Assembly: GCA_046295175.1 (NCBI GenBank)
Contig: JBKBNY010000010.1
Span: 217,470 to 281,469 of the forward strand
Direction of reading: 5' to 3'
Length of the DNA stretch: 64,000 bases
DNA from: JALOLV01 sp046295175
Lineage (GTDB): Bacteria > Bacteroidota > Bacteroidia > Cytophagales > Spirosomataceae
Below the pieces are notes generated by a model. That model made no database searches. It saw nothing but the letters and a program-made list of their open reading frames with translations, and had not been told where the DNA came from. The position numbers were made by a program, and so were the translations under genes. How positions within the stretch are numbered: position 1 is the first letter of the stretch; every line of letters begins with the position of its first letter. Positions 59,475 through 64,000 of the stretch are shown here, one piece after another.

Positions 59475-59482
59475 CAGGGTTC
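59468..59482. repeat. palindrome AACCCTGACAGGGTT
   Basis: A perfect 7-bp inverted repeat around a central A. The TGA stop of the M61 gene lies inside it. Same family as 57955-58001. Confidence 0.75.
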
Positions 59483-59504
59483 ATGACAATCTTTCAAAAC
59501 AAAA

Positions 59505-59531
59505 ATCCCGACAAGTCATTTGTCGGGATTC
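59505..59531. terminator. bidirectional terminator
   Basis: AATCCCGACAA and TTGTCGGGATT form an 11-bp stem around a short loop, with A-rich 5' flank on the plus strand giving a U tract for the minus-strand CBM48 gene. Confidence 0.88.
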
Positions 59532-59550
59532 TGTAAAAACTACTTAAAAA

Positions 59551-60009
59551 TTATTTTTTAGCAGTTTTTTTAGTTGTTGCTTTAGCCGGAGCTTTAGCTT
59601 CTACTTTAGTTGCTTTTGCTGGTTTCGCCTCAACAGCTACTTCAGCTTTTTTTGTAGTTTTAGCAACTTTTTTAAGAGCTTCTTTCTTAATTTCAACTCC
59701 TTGCAATACTACTACTGAGTTTTCTTCGTACGATACACCACTTGGGATATACTTATCGGCAGCGTCGTCGTTGAACCAATACTGGCCATCAGCTAAATAA
59801 CGGAAAGCATATTCTTTACCAGCTTCTAATTCGATTGATGTTGTATATGTTCCGTTTTTTTGTTTCTTCAATAAATTGGTAGCTGGGTTCCAGCCATTGA
59901 ACTCGCCTAAAAGTGCTACTTCTTTAGCACCATTAACTGCGTCTTTAGATACAGTAAAAGTAACTTTGCAAACTGGGTTTGCTGTTGAAAATTCTTTAGC
60001 TAATGCCAT
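59551..60009 (-). CDS. CBM48-like protein with Lys/Ala-rich tail
   Basis: A 152-residue protein. Residues about 12-100 form an early-set glycogen-binding (CBM48/AMPK-like) domain: EVALLGEFNGWNPATNLLKK, GTYTTSIELEAGKEYAFRYL and YWFNDDAADKYIPSGVSYE. The remaining about 45 residues (AKTTKKAEVAVEAKPAKATK and on) are Lys, Ala and Thr with PAKA repeats, like histone H1-type tails that bind nucleic acid. The fusion may link polysaccharide sensing to a polyanion, but its function is unknown. Monocistronic, with its own promoter and terminator. Confidence 0.82.
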   Translation of the reverse strand: MALAKEFSTANPVCKVTFTVSKDAVNGAKEVALLGEFNGWNPATNLLKKQKNGTYTTSIELEAGKEYAFRYLADGQYWFNDDAADKYIPSGVSYEENSVVVLQGVEIKKEALKKVAKTTKKAEVAVEAKPAKATKVEAKAPAKATTKKTAKK

Positions 60010-60037
60010 AATAAGTTAATGTATTTTGTTTTCAATG

Positions 60038-60068
60038 CAAAATTACAATAACATTTTTCATAAAACAA
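60038..60068 (-). promoter_or_regulatory. promoter of the CBM48 gene
   Basis: On the minus strand TTG (60068-60066), a 20-nt spacer and TAATTTTG (60045-60038), matching the Bacteroidota consensus. The start codon is about 28 nt further on. The rest of the 60010-60256 gap is AT-rich and holds nothing else recognisable. Confidence 0.65.
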
Positions 60069-60256
60069 TGACTATCAGGTAGTTATATTTTAAAATTCTT
60101 GAAATAGTTATATTTTTTGGGCAAAACAAAATATTTTGACTTAAAATTTATTGCTTGTATAGACAAATTTTGGATACAATTTACCAAATTTTATTATGAT
60201 TAAAGTTTTGTAAATTAATGATTAACAAATAAAATTCTGCATTAGAATAAACAAAA

Positions 60257-60283
60257 AGCGGGCAACTTTTAGAGTTGCCCGCT
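60257..60283 (-). terminator. terminator of the giant repeat gene
   Basis: AGCGGGCAACT (60257-60267) and AGTTGCCCGCT (60273-60283) form a perfect 11-bp GC-rich stem, followed on the minus strand by TTTTTG. Confidence 0.92.
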
Positions 60284-60304
60284 CGTGGTATTCTGATTCA
60301 AATA

Positions 60305-63300
60305 TTACCTTGTCGATTTGGTTTTTGTAATGCCGATTGGTACGCAAATTTTTGGTGGACAATCGCACGGAGGTATCGTAATCAATACGTCATCCGAGCA
60401 ACCTAAACCATTCTGTAATCTGATGGTATAAATACCTGTTTGGCTCATGCCCGTTACTTCACCAGTCAATGGATTCACCGAAGCTGTAGCACCACTTGGC
60501 TGATTGATAACCGACCATGTATAACCTACTGGAGCTGTACCTACACTGGTGCTTGTCGGAGGTGTGATTCCTACACAGACCAATGTTTTATCTGCACCTG
60601 CATCTGGCTTGACACACACATTTACTGTCGAGGTTACGGCACAGATACCATCTTCGGTTGCTTTCAATGTATAAATACCACTCATTGCTAAAGTAGCATT
60701 GGCAATATTTGGCGATTGCAACGTCGAGCTAAACGCATTTGGTCCTGTCCATAAATAATCAATAACAGTAATCGAGAGTGCATTTAAGCTAATGACATTA
60801 CCGATGTTTACTGGGCTATTACTACTTACCGTTACAGATACCGTTGCAGTTGTACATTCTGGCAAATTGGTAAGTTTATAGACGATTACCTCTGTTGTTG
60901 CGGTTGTTGTACAGCCTTTGTTTGTCGAAACTGTAACTGTGTATATACCCTCGTTTTCTTCTACTGCCGATGCAATTGACGGATTCTGCGAAGTTGATGT
61001 AAAGCCGTTCGGGCCAGTCCATGAGTAGCCTGTTCCACCCACCGAAGTCGAAGTCAAACTAATCGGACTACCTTCTCTTACTGGGGTATTGCTCGAAGCC
61101 GTCACACCCGTTGGTAAATCATTTATGGTTGCTGTAGCCTCAACTCTCGGGCTTGTACAAGTGCCAACCGTACAATCTACATAGTATTTGGTTGTCGTTG
61201 TAATATTTACCGTCAATGATGATGTAGTTGCTAAACTGCTACCACCTGTACTTGCATCGTACCAATTGAGTGTTCCACCAGTACAGCCAGTTGCAGTAAG
61301 TGTAATCTCGCCTGGGCCACATCTTTCAGCATCATTTGCTATTGGAGTTGGCACGGTTGTATTATTGGTAACCGATGTTGTCGCTGTGGCGGTACAACCA
61401 TTATCTCCAATGGCAATTACTGTATATGTACCTGCGGTTGTAGCTGTTATCGAAGTAGTAGTTGCCGTAAATGAGTTTGGACCTGCCCAAGCATACAAGC
61501 TACCACCCGATGCCGTTCTTGTTACGCTTCCAACCGTACAGCTCAAATTATCTGTACCAGTAATACTCACCGTTGGTGGCGTGGTATCACTTGTAACAAC
61601 TGTTGTTGCACTTGCTGTACAGCCATTGATTTCATTCGTTACTGTCACTGTATATGTCCCTGCGGTTGTGGCACTGATACTTGCATTCGTTGACGTAAAC
61701 GAGTTTGGCCCAGCCCATAAATATGTTCCGCCTCCTGTCGCTGTTCGGTTAACACTCGTTACCGTACAAGTCAAGTTAGTAGTGCCTGTTATGCCTACCG
61801 TTGGTGGTGTTGTATCACTCGTAACAACTGTTGTTGCACTTGCTGTACAACCACTTGTCGTATTTGTTACTGTTACTGTGTATGTTCCTGCGGTTGTTGC
61901 ACTGATGCTCGCATTTGTTGACGTAAACGAGTTTGGTCCAGCCCACAAATATATTCCGCCACCCGTCGCTGTTCTGCTTACGCTCGTTACCGTACAAGTC
62001 AAGTTAGTAGTGCCTGTTATGCCTACCGTTGGTGGGGTTGTATCGCTTGTAACAACTGTTGTTGCTGTTGCTGTACAGCCACTTGTTGTATTTGTTACTG
62101 TTACGGTATAAGTTCCAGCGGTCGTGGCACTGATACTTGCATTTGTTGACGTAAACGAGTTTGGTCCAGCCCACAAGTATATTCCGCCACCCGTCGCTGT
62201 TCGGTTAACACTTGTTACCGTACAAGTTAGGTTATCTGTGCCGGTAACTCCTACCGTCGGTGGGGTTGTATCGCTTGTAACAACTGTTGTTGCTGTTGCT
62301 GTACAGCCACTTGTTGTATTTGTTACTGTTACTGTATATGTTCCCGCAGTTGTTGCACTGATGCTCGCATTCGTTGACGTAAACGAGTTTGGTCCAGCCC
62401 ACAAGTACGTTCCGCCGCCACTCGCTGTTCGGTTAACATTCGTTACTGTACAAGTCAAGTTAGTAGTGCCTGTTATGCCTACCGTTGGTGGGGTTGTATC
62501 GCTTGTAACAACTGTTGTTGCTGTTGCTGTACAGCCACTTGTCGTATTTGTTACTGTTACTGTGTATGTTCCTGCGGTTGTGGCACTAATACTTGCATTT
62601 GTTGACGTAAACGAGTTTGGTCCTGCCCATAAATATGTTCCAACACCACTTGCTGTTCTGCTTACGCTTGTAGTTGAACAAGTAAGATTTTCTGTACCAC
62701 TAATCGTGATTGTTGGCAATGAATTATCGCTTGTAACAACTGTTGTTGCACTTGCTGTACAACCACTTGTCGTATTTGTTACTGTTACGGTATAAGTCCC
62801 TGCGGTTGTTGCACTGATACTTGCATTCGTTGACGTAAATGAGTTTGGTCCAGCCCACAAGTACGTTCCGCCACCACTCGCTGTTCGGTTAACATTCGTT
62901 ACTGTACAAGTCAAGTTTGCTGTTCCTGTAACTCCCACAGTTGGTGGGGTTGTGTCGCTTGTAACAACTGTTGTCGCACTTGCTGTACAGCCACTTGTTG
63001 TATTTGTTACTGTTACTGTGTATGTCCCTGCGGTCGTGGCACTGATACTCGCATTCGTTGAGGTAAACGAGTTTGGTCCAGCCCACAAGTACGTTCCACC
63101 GCCTGTTGCTGTTCGGTTAACACTCGTTACCGTACAAGTTAGGTTTGTTGTACCTGTAACTCCTACCGTTGGTGGTGTAGTGTCGCTCGTGACAGAAGTT
63201 GTTGCACTTGCTGTACAGCCACTTGTTGTATTTGTTACTGTTACGGTATATGTTCCCGCAGTTGTTGCACTGATACTTGCATTCGTTGACGTAAATGAGT

Positions 63301-64000
63301 TTGATCCAGCCCACAAGTACGTTCCGCCACCACTCGCTGTTCGGTTAACACTCGTTACCGTACAAGTCAAGTTAGTAGTGCCTGTTATGCCTACCGTTGG
63401 TGGGGTTGTATCACTCGTAACAACTGTCGTTGCTGTTGCTGTACAACCACTTGTTGTATTTGTTACTGTTACTGTGTATGTACCTGCGGTTGTTGCACTG
63501 ATACTTGCATTTGTTGACGTAAACGAGTTTGGTCCAGCCCACAAATATATTCCGCCACCCGTCGCTGTTCTGCTTACGCTCGTTACCGTACAAGTCAAAT
63601 TGTTTGTACCTGTAACTCCTACCGTTGGTGGTGTTGTATCACTTGTAACTGATGTTGTTGCTGTTGCTGTACAGCCATTCGTTGTATTCAATACTGTTAC
63701 GGTATAAGTTCCTGCGGTTGTTGCACTGATGCTCGCATTTGTTGACGTAAACGAGTTTGGTCCAGCCCACAAATATATTCCGCCACCCGTCGCTGTTCTG
63801 CTTACGCTCGTTACCGTACAAGTCAAGTTAGTAGTGCCTGTTATGCCTACCGTTGGTGGGGTTGTATCGCTTGTAACAACTGTTGTTGCTGTTGCTGTAC
63901 AGCCACTTGTTGTATTTGTTACTGTTACGGTATAAGTTCCAGCGGTCGTGGCACTGATACTTGCATTTGTTGACGTAAACGAGTTTGGTCCAGCCCACAA
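60305..64000 (-). CDS. giant surface protein with tandem Ig-like repeats, C-terminal part
   Basis: The 3' end of a very large gene whose start lies beyond the right edge; 1231 residues are visible. The first about 840 are eleven full 76-residue repeats plus part of a twelfth, each with WAGPNSFTSTNASISATTAG, TYTVTVTN, GCTA and NLTCTV. Further Ig-like/CHU-C-type domains follow (LNWYDASTGGSSL, YSWTGPNGFTSTSQNPS, YLWTGPNAFSSTLQSP), then a cysteine-rich end CSDDVLITIPPCDCPPKICV. Such proteins are adhesins of the SprB/CHU type exported by the type IX system in gliding Bacteroidota. A clear type IX sorting domain is not seen. Confidence 0.88.
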   Translation of the reverse strand: MWAGPNSFTSTNASISATTAGTYTVTVTNTTSGCTATATTVVTSDTTPPTVGITGTTNLTCTVTSVSRTATGGGIYLWAGPNSFTSTNASISATTAGTYTVTVLNTTNGCTATATTSVTSDTTPPTVGVTGTNNLTCTVTSVSRTATGGGIYLWAGPNSFTSTNASISATTAGTYTVTVTNTTSGCTATATTVVTSDTTPPTVGITGTTNLTCTVTSVNRTASGGGTYLWAGSNSFTSTNASISATTAGTYTVTVTNTTSGCTASATTSVTSDTTPPTVGVTGTTNLTCTVTSVNRTATGGGTYLWAGPNSFTSTNASISATTAGTYTVTVTNTTSGCTASATTVVTSDTTPPTVGVTGTANLTCTVTNVNRTASGGGTYLWAGPNSFTSTNASISATTAGTYTVTVTNTTSGCTASATTVVTSDNSLPTITISGTENLTCSTTSVSRTASGVGTYLWAGPNSFTSTNASISATTAGTYTVTVTNTTSGCTATATTVVTSDTTPPTVGITGTTNLTCTVTNVNRTASGGGTYLWAGPNSFTSTNASISATTAGTYTVTVTNTTSGCTATATTVVTSDTTPPTVGVTGTDNLTCTVTSVNRTATGGGIYLWAGPNSFTSTNASISATTAGTYTVTVTNTTSGCTATATTVVTSDTTPPTVGITGTTNLTCTVTSVSRTATGGGIYLWAGPNSFTSTNASISATTAGTYTVTVTNTTSGCTASATTVVTSDTTPPTVGITGTTNLTCTVTSVNRTATGGGTYLWAGPNSFTSTNASISATTAGTYTVTVTNEINGCTASATTVVTSDTTPPTVSITGTDNLSCTVGSVTRTASGGSLYAWAGPNSFTATTTSITATTAGTYTVIAIGDNGCTATATTSVTNNTTVPTPIANDAERCGPGEITLTATGCTGGTLNWYDASTGGSSLATTSSLTVNITTTTKYYVDCTVGTCTSPRVEATATINDLPTGVTASSNTPVREGSPISLTSTSVGGTGYSWTGPNGFTSTSQNPSIASAVEENEGIYTVTVSTNKGCTTTATTEVIVYKLTNLPECTTATVSVTVSSNSPVNIGNVISLNALSITVIDYLWTGPNAFSSTLQSPNIANATLAMSGIYTLKATEDGICAVTSTVNVCVKPDAGADKTLVCVGITPPTSTSVGTAPVGYTWSVINQPSGATASVNPLTGEVTGMSQTGIYTIRLQNGLGCSDDVLITIPPCDCPPKICVPIGITKTKSTR
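61490..64000 (-). repeat. 228-bp tandem repeat array
   Basis: Eleven complete units of 228 bp (76 codons) run to the window edge and probably beyond. Units are nearly identical in the WAGPNSF half; changes cluster in a few positions (ITGTTN/VTGTDN/ISGTEN, SVSRTA/SVNRTA, ATGGG/ASGGG). Unit 6, counted from the right edge, is the most diverged (DNSLPTITISGTENLTCSTT). The last unit before the downstream domains is degenerate. Confidence 0.92.

Noticed and set aside
61188..63935. Long open frames on the plus strand across the adhesin repeat array (VVTVYVPAVVAL-type proteins)
   Set aside because: They are mirror frames of the Thr/Val/Gly-rich tandem repeats. They repeat with the same 228-bp period, have no promoter or signal, and are explained by the codon bias of the real minus-strand gene.
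61490..64000. 228-bp tandem array considered as CRISPR
   Set aside because: Units are coding, contiguous and lack separate repeat and spacer parts.
1..64000. tRNA, rRNA and tmRNA genes
   Set aside because: No T-loop GGTTCGAnTCC with a matching acceptor stem and no rRNA-like sequence was found by eye. The GTTCAA words in the ribosomal spacers resemble T-loops but lack the rest of a tRNA.

Overview
The window comes from a low-GC member of the Bacteroidota, most likely the order Cytophagales (the Spirosomaceae/Emticicia-like group is my best guess from protein character, not a proven placement). The evidence is the Bacteroidota promoter signature (-7 TAnnTTTG with a -33 TTG/TTTG box) in many intergenic regions, A-rich translation starts instead of Shine-Dalgarno sites, a TonB-dependent receptor with a carboxypeptidase-like N-terminal domain, SGLT-type sodium symporters, and a giant CHU/SprB-like repeat adhesin. 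No rRNA, tRNA, CRISPR array or intact transposase gene was seen.

Region 1 (1-10265, minus strand) is the S10-spc ribosomal protein operon, read right to left from rplC to rpmD and continuing past the left edge. rpsJ (S10) is not at its head. Instead rplC is preceded by about 380 nt holding two promoter-like elements and several strong hairpins, a candidate structured leader. Almost every spacer longer than about 35 nt holds an imperfect inverted repeat built from short periodic words, a different word in each spacer.

Region 2 (10385-20453) holds a secreted protein of unknown function, coaX, a FadL-like outer membrane protein and an LptC-like lipoprotein. Convergent to these are dihydroorotase, a three-gene membrane/winged-helix/membrane operon, diacylglycerol kinase, a DUF1361 protein, a small membrane protein, and a toxin-antitoxin pair whose PIN toxin is broken by a frameshift and a stop codon while its antitoxin is intact.

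Region 3 (20584-32746) holds an orphan RND pump, an ABC exporter, a YadA-head-like secreted protein, a lipocalin-like protein, an AraC regulator (plus a 3' remnant of a second copy), a cupin, a vanadium-haloperoxidase-like lipoprotein, an M28 peptidase with PDZ domain and a thioredoxin-like protein.

Region 4 (32784-46635) is the metabolically most coherent part: GH13 alpha-glucosidase, TonB receptor, YeiH-family exporter, sulfite-oxidase-family molybdoenzyme, a c-type cytochrome, an SsuD-like FMNH2-dependent monooxygenase, an SDR oxidoreductase and two sodium/solute symporters. Together they suggest uptake and oxidative desulfonation of an organosulfonate, perhaps a sugar sulfonate, with the released sulfite oxidised to sulfate and exported.

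Region 5 (46922-64000) holds a two-component system, a papain-fold-like secreted protein, DoxX, thymidine kinase, a Bacteroidota protein of unknown function, a TPR/thioredoxin-like lipoprotein, an acyl-CoA ligase, lysS, an SGNH hydrolase, an M61 peptidase carrying a GC-rich in-frame insert, a CBM48 protein with a histone-like tail, and the C-terminal part of a giant protein with 76-residue tandem repeats. Three copies of a ~130-bp MITE-like element (19076, 25857, 52371) and several short palindrome families are scattered through the accessory regions.
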